Source: JANNNF01 sp963772935 (GTDB taxonomy: Bacteria; Pseudomonadota; Alphaproteobacteria; Rhodobacterales; Rhodobacteraceae). From it: 64,000 nucleotides of DNA. A program made the translations under genes and the position numbers. Below the pieces are notes generated by a model, which saw nothing but the letters and a program-made list of their open reading frames with translations, was not told the origin of the DNA and ran no database searches. Shown here piece after piece: positions 26,688-36,600 of the stretch (the first letter of the stretch is position 1; each line of letters opens with the position of its first letter). The stretch lies in NCBI GenBank assembly GCA_963772935.1, contig CAVYZK010000004.1:496001-560000 (forward strand). Reading direction: 5' to 3'.

Positions 26688-27098
26688 ATGACGGTAACGA
26701 CCAGAAGTGCAGACTGGCTGATGCGCGGCGGCTTGCGGCCCACCCGGCAGCGGCTGACGCTTGCCTCGTTGCTGGTCGGCGACGGGCAAGATCGCCATGT
26801 CACGGCAGAAAGCCTGTTCGCCCTGACCGCCCAGACCGGCGAAAAGGTCAGCCTTGCCACCGTGTACAACACGCTGCGCGCCTTTTGCGATGCGGGGCTG
26901 ATGAACGAGGTCGTGGTGGACGGGTCGAAAAGCTATTTCGACACCCGCATGGATGATCACCCGCATTTCTACTGGGAAGACAGCCACGAGCTGACGGACG
27001 CCCCCAAGGAAGACCTTGCCATCACCGGTTTGCCCCTTGCCCCGCCCGGCACGCAGATTGCGCGGGTTGATGTGGTGATCCGCCTGCGCCGGGCGTGA
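26688..27098 (+). CDS. irr: Iron response regulator Irr (Fur family)
   Basis: A 136-residue Fur-superfamily regulator of iron and haem genes in alphaproteobacteria. N-terminal winged helix with GGLRPTRQRLTLASLL and the recognition helix VSLATVYNTLRAFCDAGL, then the dimerisation part with DDHPHFYWED in place of the usual His triplet motif of Irr. No haem regulatory Cys-Pro motif is visible. The gene is divergent from fabA, an arrangement typical of Rhodobacterales. Confidence 0.88.
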   Translation: MTVTTRSADWLMRGGLRPTRQRLTLASLLVGDGQDRHVTAESLFALTAQTGEKVSLATVYNTLRAFCDAGLMNEVVVDGSKSYFDTRMDDHPHFYWEDSHELTDAPKEDLAITGLPLAPPGTQIARVDVVIRLRRA

Positions 27099-27273
27099 TC
27101 GGGGCATTTTAGCGCTTTGAGGCGGCAGTATTGCCCAATTTTTGCGCAGCTGCGCAGTGAAACAGCAATGGCTATGACCCTTGGGTCCGTTTCTGGCTTG
27201 GCAGGCGGGAACTTCGGGGGCAGTCAGGGTGTTAGGCTGCGTACCGCATCCCACCCTGAAAGGTGATACCGCC

Positions 27274-28119
27274 ATGCTGATCCGTTTTGGCTATGACATC
27301 ACTGTCACTTGCCCGACCCCGACCCCGCTGATTGGCCTGCTGGCGGTGCGCGATGAACGGCTCAGTGACATGCGCACCTATGAGGATGTCCAAACATACC
27401 CGCATGGGGCAACCCGGGTGTACCGTGATCTGTTCGGCAACACCTGCCGCCGGATGTTTGCCTATCCCGGCGATTTCCGCATGCGCAGCGACGGGGTGAT
27501 CGCGGATTCCGGCCTGCACGATCTGGTAGACCGCACGGCGCAGGAAACCCCGATCGATTCCTTGCCGGATGATGTTCTGCTGTATCTGCTGGGCAGCCGC
27601 TATTGCGAGACGGACCGCCTGTCACAGATGGCGTGGGATATGTTCGGCAACGTCGCCCCCGGTTGGGCGCGGGTGCAGGCGATCTGCGATTTTGTGCATG
27701 GCCATATCAAGTTCAACTATCAGGCCGCCCGCCACACCCGCACGGCGTATGAGGCGTGGGAGGAAGGCACAGGCGTCTGCCGTGACTTTGCCCATCTGGC
27801 GGTGGCGCTGATCCGCTGCATGAACATTCCGGCCCGCTATGTGAACGGCTATATCGGCGATATCGGCGTGCCCGTGGTGGACCCGATGGATTTCGCGGCC
27901 TGGATTGAAGTCTTCGTAGGCGGGCGGTGGATGACCTTCGATCCGCGCAACAACAAGCCCCGGATCGGGCGCATCAAAGTGGCCCAAGGGCGCGATGCGG
28001 CGGATGTGCCGCTGATCCATTCCTTCGGGCCGCATCTGCTCAAATCGTTCAACGTCTGGTGCTACGATCTGGACAACCCGCCACCGAACCGCCCGGCCGA
28101 TGTGCTGGAGCCTCTGTAA
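27274..28119 (+). CDS. Transglutaminase-like cysteine protease family protein
   Basis: 281 residues with the N-terminal beta domain of this family and a transglutaminase core: the nucleophile in EGTGVCRDFAHLAVALIRCM and the Asp in WMTFDPRNNKPRIG. The His that usually precedes AWxEV is not present (DFAAWIEVF), as I recall for this subfamily. AAGGTG stands upstream of the ATG at 27274. Its role is unknown; such proteins often accompany peptide or cell-wall modification. Confidence 0.8.
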   Translation: MLIRFGYDITVTCPTPTPLIGLLAVRDERLSDMRTYEDVQTYPHGATRVYRDLFGNTCRRMFAYPGDFRMRSDGVIADSGLHDLVDRTAQETPIDSLPDDVLLYLLGSRYCETDRLSQMAWDMFGNVAPGWARVQAICDFVHGHIKFNYQAARHTRTAYEAWEEGTGVCRDFAHLAVALIRCMNIPARYVNGYIGDIGVPVVDPMDFAAWIEVFVGGRWMTFDPRNNKPRIGRIKVAQGRDAADVPLIHSFGPHLLKSFNVWCYDLDNPPPNRPADVLEPL

Positions 28120-28125
28120 ATAAAA

Positions 28126-28159
28126 AGCACCGCCATCCGGGAGGTTGGACGGCGGTGCT
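28126..28159 (-). terminator. Terminator for the fasciclin gene
   Basis: AGCACCGCC (28126-28134) pairs with GGCGGTGCT (28151-28159), with an inner TCC/GGA pair. On the minus strand the hairpin is followed by TTTTTATTTAC, a good rho-independent signal. It may also slow plus-strand transcripts from the transglutaminase gene. Confidence 0.75.
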
Positions 28160-28170
28160 GGCACTGATCA

Positions 28171-28218
28171 ACATCACAAACTGGTCAACGGCACAAACTG
28201 GTCAACATCACAAATTGG
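28171..28218. repeat. 17-bp tandem repeat, about 2.7 units
   Basis: Units acatcACAAACTGGTCA, acggcACAAACTGGTCA and acatcACAAATTGGCA follow one another with a 17-bp period in the gap between two convergent genes. The third unit is diverged. Confidence 0.75.
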
Positions 28219-28254
28219 CAATAACCATGCCGGTACGGGGTAAAACGAAACGGC

Positions 28255-28788
28255 TTATTTCGGCACAAGCACTGCGTCGATCACATGGATCACGCCGTTG
28301 GACTGATCCACATCCGCGATGGTGATGTTGCCGATATTCTTGGATTCCGAAAACACCTGCATCTTGTTGCCCTTGAACTTGATCGAGATCGCATCGCCCG
28401 ACAGGGTTTTGAGGTTGGCATAGCCATCCTTGCCCACCATCGCGCGCAGATCGGCAATCTTGTAATCGCCTGCCACCACATGCGCGGTCAGAACCTTGGT
28501 CAGCATCGCCTTGTTTTCCGGCTTCAGCAGGGTGTCAACTGTGCCTGCGGGCAGGGCGGCAAACGCATCGTTCACCGGGGCAAACACGGTGAACGGGCCG
28601 GGGCCAGCCAGAGCATCGACCAGACCTGCCGCCTTGACCGCCGCCACCAGCGTGGTGTGAACCGGTGAGTTGACGGCGTTCTCGACAATGTTCTTGGCCT
28701 CAAACATATCGGCACCGCCAACTTGCGGATTGGACGCCAGAACAGGCGAGGCAAGCAAGGCAAAGGTCAGGGCGAGGGCAGTCTTCAT
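28255..28788 (-). CDS. Fasciclin (FAS1) domain secreted protein
   Basis: 177 residues: a Sec signal peptide (ALALTFALLASPVLA) and one FAS1 domain with the conserved GPFTVFAPVNDAFAALP near residue 65 and the terminal NGVIHVIDAVLVP. Bacterial single-FAS1 proteins are adhesion-like or of unknown function. It is transcribed alone, in the direction away from the pilus operon promoter but on the same strand. Confidence 0.93.
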   Translation of the reverse strand: MKTALALTFALLASPVLASNPQVGGADMFEAKNIVENAVNSPVHTTLVAAVKAAGLVDALAGPGPFTVFAPVNDAFAALPAGTVDTLLKPENKAMLTKVLTAHVVAGDYKIADLRAMVGKDGYANLKTLSGDAISIKFKGNKMQVFSESKNIGNITIADVDQSNGVIHVIDAVLVPK

Positions 28789-28899
28789 GGCGAACTCCAG
28801 TCATCTGGCGCGGACCCGCTCCGGCCTTATGTCAGAGCAACGGAACAGCGGGCGTGAAAGTTTCAGCCTGGGGTCGCTTCACGATTTGGTGATGCCGCA

Positions 28900-29831
28900 T
28901 CAGTAGGCGACGGTCACGATCACCGAGTTCTGTGTAGAGCCCGATGAAGGCCTGCTGGCCCGCATAAATCCTGCCATAGACCGGGATCGCGCGGTTCGCC
29001 CCGGCCCCCACACCCGACACTGCCGTGCCCGGCGTCGCCCCCCAGACCTGACTGCGCCCGGGGTCCATAAACAACCCGTAGGTCAGCGTGTTCAGCCCGT
29101 TGCGCATTTGCCGGGCCGCAGGACCAGTGGCACCGGGGCTGGTGCCGTTGTCCAGAAACACTTGATAGTTGGCGTTTTCGGTGCAGCGCACGTTGATGGT
29201 GGCCTCTGCAATCGCGCTTTGGGTCAACTGCCCGGGAATGTTGCCAAAATCCATCGGAACGGCGTCCACTTCACAACTGGCGACCACCTCGGCGGACACG
29301 GTGAAATCCGGCACGCCGACCGTGGTGCCAAGCAGGGAACAGCTTAGAACCCCGTAGCTGAGCCGAATGTCACGTGACCCCCGAAAACACCGATTCATAA
29401 TTGCCAGACCCCACCCCGACCGTGGCCGAGGTAATGTCACCGTAGAACGGCACTGTCGCCGTGCCGCCGCCGCCCAGAACAATCGTGATCGGCACGTAAA
29501 TTTCGGTAAGCGTGCCAAACGCGGCCCCGTTGCCGCCCGCCCGCAGTTCGTAAGACAGCGCAGCACCGTCACTGCGCCGCATGAACCGGGGCGACAGTCC
29601 GCCGCCTTGGCCGGGGCCAAAGCGCACGCAGACCCCCAACAGCCCGATCACCCCGCCCGTACAGGTCACCCGTACAGTCCCCGAGGTGCTGTTCACAGCC
29701 CCCGCCCGCACCGTGACCTGTCCGAAATTCAAGCCGCTGACCAAAGCCGAACAGGTCGCCGCCTGTACCGGACTTGCCGTCAGTAGCGCGGCCATCAGGC
29801 CAGCAAAGAGAAAGGCAAAAAAGCGCATCAT
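28900..29831 (-). pseudogene. Two-domain spore coat U (SCPU) pilus tip protein, two extra bases
   Basis: Last gene of an archaic chaperone-usher pilus operon, equivalent in position to csuE. A signal peptide is followed by one SCPU domain (ATCSALVSGLNFGQVTV) and a second one (DFTVSAEVVASCEVDAVPMD). Two breaks occur: an extra G in GGGGG at 29378-29382 between the domains, and an extra base at 28930-28933 that shifts the last residues. Correcting both gives about 309 residues ending SVIVTVAY, the usual aromatic C-terminal strand used for donor-strand exchange. Its ATG overlaps the usher stop. Confidence 0.82.
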
Positions 29832-32243
29832 CTGCAGATCACCGCCTGATATTCGGTCGTTGCACTGTCGCCACCGGGGGTTCCGGCAAAGCTGGCCTTG
29901 CAGCGGCCCAGATCAGACAACACCGACAGCGTATTGTCCGGGCGAACCCCTTCCAGCCAGGTCAGCCCATCATACCCCACATAGAGATCGGTCTTGCTGC
30001 CATTCAGCGTGACAATCGACCCCGCTGGTAACACAGCCCCCGACGCGTCCCGCAAGATGATGGTTTCGGTTGGGCCGGACTGGGTCTGGAAATCAACGTA
30101 GGCCCCGGCGCGGCGGGTGGGCACCACATCCTTGGCCGAAACGCCGGGGGCAGTGCCCGCAGGCAGATCGTCAATATCCAGCGACACCCGGTTGTTGCGA
30201 TAGGCCGACAGACCCGGCACAAGGGCGCGGCCACCGGGGCCGGTCCGCGTGATCTCACGGTTTTGCAGATAGACCGGCACATCGGGGATGCCCACCTCGA
30301 CCAGAGCAAAACTGTCCTGAATGGAATTGCCCATGCCAAAGCCGCCGCCGCTGAACACCAGCGCGCCCTCAACCTCGGCCCGCAGCCGGCTGCCGCTGTT
30401 TCCGGTTTGGATCTCGGCCCCGACGCGGCCCAGACGGCCCCGGTATTCGCCCCGCACGCCCGCGATGGACAGGGTTTCCAGCTGTTCGAGCTGAATGCCA
30501 TAGCCGTAGTCGCCCACCTTGTCGCTGATCGGGCGACTGACATAGACCCCAGCCTGATTTTTGCCATGCCCGCGTGAAGACAACGATGTCCGCGCTTGTG
30601 TGCGCTTGCCCAAAGCCATCGACAGGTTCAGCGACAGGCGGCTTTCGTCGCTGACAAAGTTATGCGACCCAAACAGACTGACGGCCCCGCGCCCACCGCC
30701 AAGCGAGGTGCCGAAGGATGCCGAGGCGATCAGATCCTTGGTCGTCGCCCGTTCCGACCGGATCAGGGCCAGCCCCAGCCTGCGATCATCCTTGGTCACC
30801 GGAATCGACAGGCTCAGGATATCCAGCGCCGAGGGCACCTCCAGCAAGGGGGCCGTGGTGCCGATCTGCCCCGCGCCCAGATAATCGACCCCGGTGGCAT
30901 AGGCGAGGTCGGCAAACCCGTCTTCGGTGCGCAGCGAACTGATGCCCACATCAACACCGCGAATTTCGGTGCGCACACCGGTCCGCACAAAACTTGCCGC
31001 AACACCGTTGTAGCGGCTGACCCCGGCGCTCAGCGAGACTTCCCCCAAGGGCATAGGGCACCGCCGTAATGCCAAGCCCACCCATCACCAGCCCCGATTT
31101 CGCCTCGGCATGGGCCTCAACCGTGACAGTGCGGGTCAGGCCATAGCGCAGACTGGACGAAAACACCGCATCGTCGCCATATTCGTTGCTGGCAATCGCA
31201 TAGGCTTCGCGCGCATAGCCCGCCTCGATGGAATAATCCGCCACGCCCTTTTTCAGCAGGTTCTGCGAGGTAAAGAACGACACGCGCTGCCGCCGGGTGC
31301 GGCCAAATTCATCCCGGATCAGAATTTCAGCTTCGCCCGCCCCACCGTAAACCGGCACATCCTCCAGCGTGAACGGCCCGGAATCCAGCGTCGTGCTGTA
31401 GGCGCGGCTGTTTTCGATGAACACATCGACCGTGGTGGGCACCGCAGAGGTGCCCGAAAACGACAGCAACTGATTGGTCACAAGGTCGCTGCGCAGCGAA
31501 AAGTCACGGCGCAACTGAATACCGCCCATCCGGATCGGTCGGCTCCACGGCAAAGAGGAGGATATGACATCGCCGACCGCAAAGGTCAGCGCCGACCGGG
31601 TGGCAGAAGCCTCAAACCGGGTTTCTTGCCGTACAAACCCCGCGCCGTTACCTGCAAAGCTGTTCTTGTTGTAAAATCCGGTCGTGCTCAAAGTGCCGAT
31701 CGGGGTGTAAATCCAGCCGTCCAGCGCGGCAGACGCGCTGTTATAGCCGCCCGATTGGGTCTTTCCGGTTTCCGCAGCAATGGCATAGTTCAGCACCGCC
31801 CCATAAGTGCCCTGCGGTTTTGGCATGTCTCGTTCGGGGCTGGCAGAAATCACCTTGGGCAGCAGGGCGTTGTCGCCTGCGGTGATAAAGATGGCCTGTC
31901 CCAATTCGTCATAGCGGAAGGTCACATCGTCCAGCTCGTCCAGAAACACCTCGCGCCCGCTGCCGAAGGGCACGCGCATGCCGATATCAATCAGCTCCGC
32001 CCGCGCCGAAGACATGCGCCGCGACCCGGAATGCACATTGAACGCGGCCACAAGGCCCACGTCGCGGTCATTGATGAAAACCTTCAGAAACAGCGGTACA
32101 TCTTCCGACACAACATCGGTCACGTCGCTTTGTACCGTCAGTTCAGCGTTGGTTTCAGTGTCTTGCGCAATCGAAGGCTGGCCGCACAGCAGCAACCCGG
32201 CCGCTCCCAGTGCGATCAGCCGTTGATGGACAAGACCGCGCAT
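29828..32243 (-). pseudogene. Archaic fimbrial outer-membrane usher (CsuD-like), one extra base
   Basis: Outer-membrane beta-barrel that assembles and exports pilus subunits. It has a signal peptide, the N-terminal chaperone-binding domain (PLFLKVFINDRDVGLVAAF) and the barrel with a plug domain (PFTLEDVPVYGGAGEAEILI, DEFGRTRRQRVSFF), and ends with the C-terminal domains (GLTWLEGVRPDNTLSV). The frame breaks at 31042-31046, an extra G in GGGGG; removing it joins AVPYALG to EVSLSAGVSRYNG. Corrected length is about 804 residues, normal for this class. Confidence 0.88.
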
Positions 32244-32249
32244 TGCACG

Positions 32250-32681
32250 TCAGCCTGCAAAGCACAAAGGTACGGAATGGCGAACCTGCAACCGCACCGC
32301 TTCATCCGCTTTGGGCACGCCCGGCAAACGGTCGATCAGCACACGGTAACATTCGCGGCCCCGCACGGCACGTTTCTTGACACGCACCACGCGCATGGTG
32401 ACTTCTTCACCGGGGCGCAGTTTGGTGGTGGGGGGGCTGACAGCCACGTCGCGGGTGGGTTTCAGTTTGTCGGGGGCGGTGCCTTCTTTCCAGGCCATGA
32501 CCCGGACCTGAATGACCGACGTTTCCTTGCCCGACGATTTGACGACAACGGTCGTCTGTTGCGACGGGGCTTTTACTTCCAGCTTGGTGGGGGATATCGA
32601 CAGCGTCTGGGCCATCAACCCAACAGGAGCCACCGCTGCCAACAAGGCAACAGTGGCGCCGATAAGCGCGGTTTTCAACAT
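32250..32681 (-). CDS. Pilus periplasmic chaperone consisting of the first domain only
   Basis: A signal peptide (GATVALLAAVAPVGLMA) and one PapD-like Ig domain (TLSISPTKLEVKAPSQQTTV, ending YRVLIDRLPGVPKADEAVRL). Family members have two Ig domains and 230-250 residues; this protein stops after 143, right after the HSVPLCFAG strand that normally leads into domain 2, and the usher ATG follows 6 bp later. No second domain is encoded in any frame in the 6-bp gap, so this is a genuine shortening and not a simple frameshift. Whether it still folds subunits is unclear. Confidence 0.85.
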   Translation of the reverse strand: MLKTALIGATVALLAAVAPVGLMAQTLSISPTKLEVKAPSQQTTVVVKSSGKETSVIQVRVMAWKEGTAPDKLKPTRDVAVSPPTTKLRPGEEVTMRVVRVKKRAVRGRECYRVLIDRLPGVPKADEAVRLQVRHSVPLCFAG

Positions 32682-32765
32682 CTTGCTCTGCCTCGGTGTT
32701 ATTCTTTGATAACGTTGAAAAGAAGCCTTGCGGAAATGTGCCTGTTTGGCAAGAGCCGTTCAGAT

Positions 32766-33257
32766 TCAGTAGTTAAGCGTCACGATGATCGTGTCCAAAT
32801 AGGCACCGGCGGTGTAGCTGCCAGCCGGGATTTGGCCATAGACGGTCCGCTGAACGGGCGACGCTGCCGGGATGTTGCCGGAATAGAACGTGCCGCCAAC
32901 GGCGACTGCGCTGCTGTGGCCGGAGTCCGAGAACACGTTGTAAGGCAGCAGGCCGGTGCCGCCATCGGTCATCTGACGCTGGCCGCTGGCCGCATTGTTG
33001 CCCGCGCCAAAGGTCACGGTCACGCCGGTTTTCGGGGCCGTGCACAGGATGACGATGTTACCGGCAATGCTTTCATTGACGGCAGCCGAGGCACTGGGGT
33101 TGCCGAACACCAATGCAGTCGGGGCGGTGACGATGCAGGCGTCGGTCACAATTGCGCTGACGCCAAGTGTGGCGGTCGTCGATGCAGCGAAGGCAGCCTG
33201 CGAGGTTGCGCACAACAGCACGATCGCGGCAGCGGAGAGTTTTGAAGTCAAAGTCAT
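32766..33257 (-). CDS. Major pilin of the spore coat U (SCPU) family
   Basis: 163 residues: a signal peptide (LSAAAIVLLCATSQAAFA) and one SCPU domain with CIVTAPTALVFGNPSASA near the N-terminus and the C-terminal strand YLDTIIVTLNY. First gene of the pilus operon, equivalent to csuA/B. The ATG at 33257 is preceded by GGGA. An 84-bp gap with a weak hairpin separates it from the chaperone, which fits higher expression of the major subunit. Confidence 0.87.
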   Translation of the reverse strand: MTLTSKLSAAAIVLLCATSQAAFAASTTATLGVSAIVTDACIVTAPTALVFGNPSASAAVNESIAGNIVILCTAPKTGVTVTFGAGNNAASGQRQMTDGGTGLLPYNVFSDSGHSSAVAVGGTFYSGNIPAASPVQRTVYGQIPAGSYTAGAYLDTIIVTLNY

Positions 33258-33602
33258 ATTTCCCATCCGTTTCAAGTGTTTCACCAAGTGAACCGGCCGG
33301 AAAATGCCCCGTGGCTCCTTGAACTTGTTCCGTTATGCTGGTCGAAACTGCGGAAACTATGGTGTAATCTAGGTTTCTTAAGGAAAGGCTAACCGCCGAC
33401 GCCAAGCCTGCGCCCCATTTAAATTGTGGTGTTTTGAGAAGTTTCAGCCCGATTTAATTAATTTTGCGGGCCTCAATCACAAAGCCGTGAATTCTGATAA
33501 CGGGGCCGTGATACCCTGCCTCATGAGCCCAAAATCATTGCCACATTTCCCGCACAGAGCATGGCCAACCTGCCCGCCCCGAATCGCGGGTGCCACAAAT
33601 GC
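33258..33602. other. Pilus operon upstream region
   Basis: 345 bp without a gene. The stretch 33350-33500 is AT-rich for this genome (for example TTTAATTAATTTTG near 33453-33466) and is the likely promoter region of the pilus operon, which reads leftward. Confidence 0.4.
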
Positions 33603-33633
33603 AAAAGGCACGGGCGCAATGGCCCGTGCCTTT
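33603..33633 (-). terminator. Terminator of the RTX gene
   Basis: A 12-bp stem AAAGGCACGGGC (33604-33615) with GCCCGTGCCTTT (33622-33633) and a 6-base loop; on the minus strand it is followed by TTTTGCATTTG. It lies 17 bp past the RTX stop codon. Confidence 0.88.
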
Positions 33634-33649
33634 CACCATGTCTTGCAGA

Positions 33650-36600
33650 TCAGGCGACGAACAGGAAATCGTCTGTCGAAAGGTCAGTCAGCGGGTCGAT
33701 CAGCCCGGTCAGGTTGAACCGGATGTCGATCCTCCCATCACCGTTGGTATCAACCTGCACCTCGGTTGTCCCCGCCCGTACCCGGGCCTCAGAGTCGCCT
33801 GTGGCATGGAACGCGCCGGTGCCAAGGTAGGCGAAGGTGCCGGTCAGCAGGCCCTGGAACACCAGCAGATCGCCTTCTTCAGCCCCGCCGTTCAGCGTGT
33901 TGAAGTCGCTGATCGTGTCAGTGGTGCCGGACGCTGCGTTGAACAGGAAGTGGTCCGCCCCATCGCCGCCAATCAGGGTATCCGCCCCGTTGCCGCCATT
34001 CAGGGTATCGTTGCCCAGCAGGCCCGACAGCGTGTTGGCCTGCGCGTTGCCGATCAGCATGTTGCCCAACTCGTTCCCGGTGCCAGACACTGCCGCAGAC
34101 CCGATCAGGCTCAGGTTCTCAAGGTTGGCGATCAGGGTATAGGTCGCCGAGCTGAGCACGGTATCCGTGCCCGCATCGGCCAGTTCAACCACCGCATCTG
34201 TTGCGACATCCACCTGATAGGTGTCATTGCCTGCGCCGCCTTCCAACTGGTCCGACCCCGCCCCGCCTTGCAGCGTGTCGTTGCCCAACCCCCCGATCAG
34301 CGTGTCATTGCCCGCGGCCCCGCTCAGCAGGTTGTCACCTGCGTTGCCGGTCAGCAGGTTGGCCACCGCGTTGCCAAAGCCGTTGGTGGCGCTGCCGGTC
34401 AGTTCCAGCCCCTCGAAGTTGGTCTTCAGCGTGTAGTTGACGCCGATCACCACGGTGTCAAAGCCGTTGCCGGCCTGTTCGGTCACCGTCTCGGTTGCAG
34501 CCGACAGGATGTAGCGGTCATCGCCCGCCCCACCGTTGAACACATCGGCCCCGTTGCCACCATCCAGCGTGTCGTTGCCGTCGTTGCCAGACAGGGTGTC
34601 CACCCCGTCACCGCCAAACAACTGGTTGTCGGCGCTGTTGCCGACCAGGGTGTTGGCAAGGGTGTTGCCCGTCCCGTCAATCGCCGAAGTCCCGGTCAGT
34701 GTCAGACCTTCCAGTTGTGCACCAAGGGCATAGGTCAGACCAGTCCGCACCGTATCGGTCCCGCCCCCTGCCAGTTCGGTCACCACGTCAAGAAGGCTGT
34801 CAACGGTGTACAGATCGTTGCCGCCACCGCCTTCCATCGTATCGTCATCCGCGCCGCCATCCAGCGTGTCGTCGCCCAGCCCGCCGTACAGGCTGTCAAA
34901 GCCCGCAAGGCCACGCAGCACGTTGGCAAAGCCGTTGCCGGTCAACCCGTTGCTCAACGTGTTGCCGGTGCCGTTCAGCGCCGTGTTGCCTTGCAGCGTC
35001 AGGTTTTCGACCCAGGCTGCCAACGCTGTCACCGTCACCTGCGACAAGGCAGTGTCAATCCCGCCGCCCAGAAACTCCGCGATCAAATCGCCGGCGCTGT
35101 CGATGAAGTAGGTATCGTTGCCCTCACCGCCCGCCATGGCGTCATTGCCACCCTCGCCGTTCAGGGTGTCATTCCCAAGGCCCAACCCGCCAAACAGGCT
35201 GTCGTCCCCGGTGCCGCCGCGCAGCAGGTTGTCGTTGGTGTTGCCGGTGATGGTGTTGGCAAGCGTGTTGCCAAACCCGTTCACTGCATCAGTCCCGGTC
35301 AGGGTCAGGTTCTCGACGTTATCGACAAGCGTATGCGTCAAGGCGGTCTCAACCGTATCCGTCCCGCCTGCCAAAGCCTCGATCACCCGGTCGCCGGTCA
35401 CGTCGATGATGTAGACATCATCGCCCGCGCCGCCGGTCATGGTGTCATTGCCGGTGCCACCATTCAGCGTGTCATTGCCCGCATTGCCCAGCAACTTGTC
35501 ATTGCCCGCAAGGCCGAACAACTGGTTGGCCGCGCTGTTGCCGGTCAGGGTGTTGTCAAGCGCACTGCCGGCGCCGTTGACCGCATTCGTCCCCGTCAGC
35601 GTCAGGCCTTCAACCTCGGCGGTGGATTCGATGCTGTAGGTCAGCGCGGTTTCAATGGTGTCAAAACCCTCGCCCGCAAGCTCGATCACCACGTCCAGCA
35701 GCGTGTCCACCACGAACACATCGTTGCCGGTGCCGCCAAGCAGACTGTCAACACCCGCGCCACCATCCAGCGAGTCATTGCCAACCCCGCCAAACAGGGT
35801 ATCTTCCCCGTCCAACCCGAACAGACCGTTGGCAAACTGGTTGCCGGTCAGCACGTTGTTGCCAAGGTTGCCGGTGCCGGACGTGGCCTCGAACCCGATG
35901 ATCTTCAGGTTCTCGGTGGTGTCGTTCAGGGTCCAGGTGATCGTGGTTTCCACCACATCATTGCCTTCGCCTACCAATTCCACAATCACGTCAGACAGGC
36001 TGTCCACCCGCAGGGTATCGTTGCCGACGCCGCCAACCAGCGTATCCGCCCCGGTGGCCCCGGTGCTGGACCCGCCAAGGCCTGACAGGATGTCATCGCC
36101 GATGGCACCAATCAGCATGTTGTTCAGATCATCGCCCACCAGCGTGTCGTTGAACGACGACCCCAGCACGTTTTCAAAGTCTTTCACGCTGATCAGATCG
36201 CCCTGCGCATGGCCGCCCGACAACAGCCGGTCATGCAGGTTGACCGAAACCCCGGCGTTAGAGTTGACATAGGCGATGGTATCAATCCCGCCGCCGCCCA
36301 ACAGGCTGTCAGCCCCGGCCATGCCTTCCAGAATGTTGCTGTTCGCATCGCCGTACAGCGCATCGACAAACGCCGACCCGATCAGGTTTTCCACACCCGT
36401 GATCACGTCACCCGCCGCATCGCCAAGCGTGCTTGCCACGCCGTCCAGACGCACGATCACCCGCGACGCTGATGCGGAATAGTCAGCAATATCAATACCG
36501 CTGCCGCCTGTCAGAACGTCTGCCCCGGCACCGCCGATCAGCACGTTGTTGCCGTTGCCCGCAATCAGCGTGTCATTGCCCACCCCACCCGACAAGGTGT

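Noticed and set aside
31110..33245. 711-codon plus-strand frame over the usher, chaperone and pilin
   Set aside because: Antisense shadow crossing three real genes; composition is rich in His/Arg/Gly as expected for a complement frame.
33590..36085. 831-codon open frame on the plus strand opposite the RTX gene
   Set aside because: It is a mirror of the repetitive GGxGxD coding sequence; codon pattern and repeats make stops rare on the other strand. No start signal or family.
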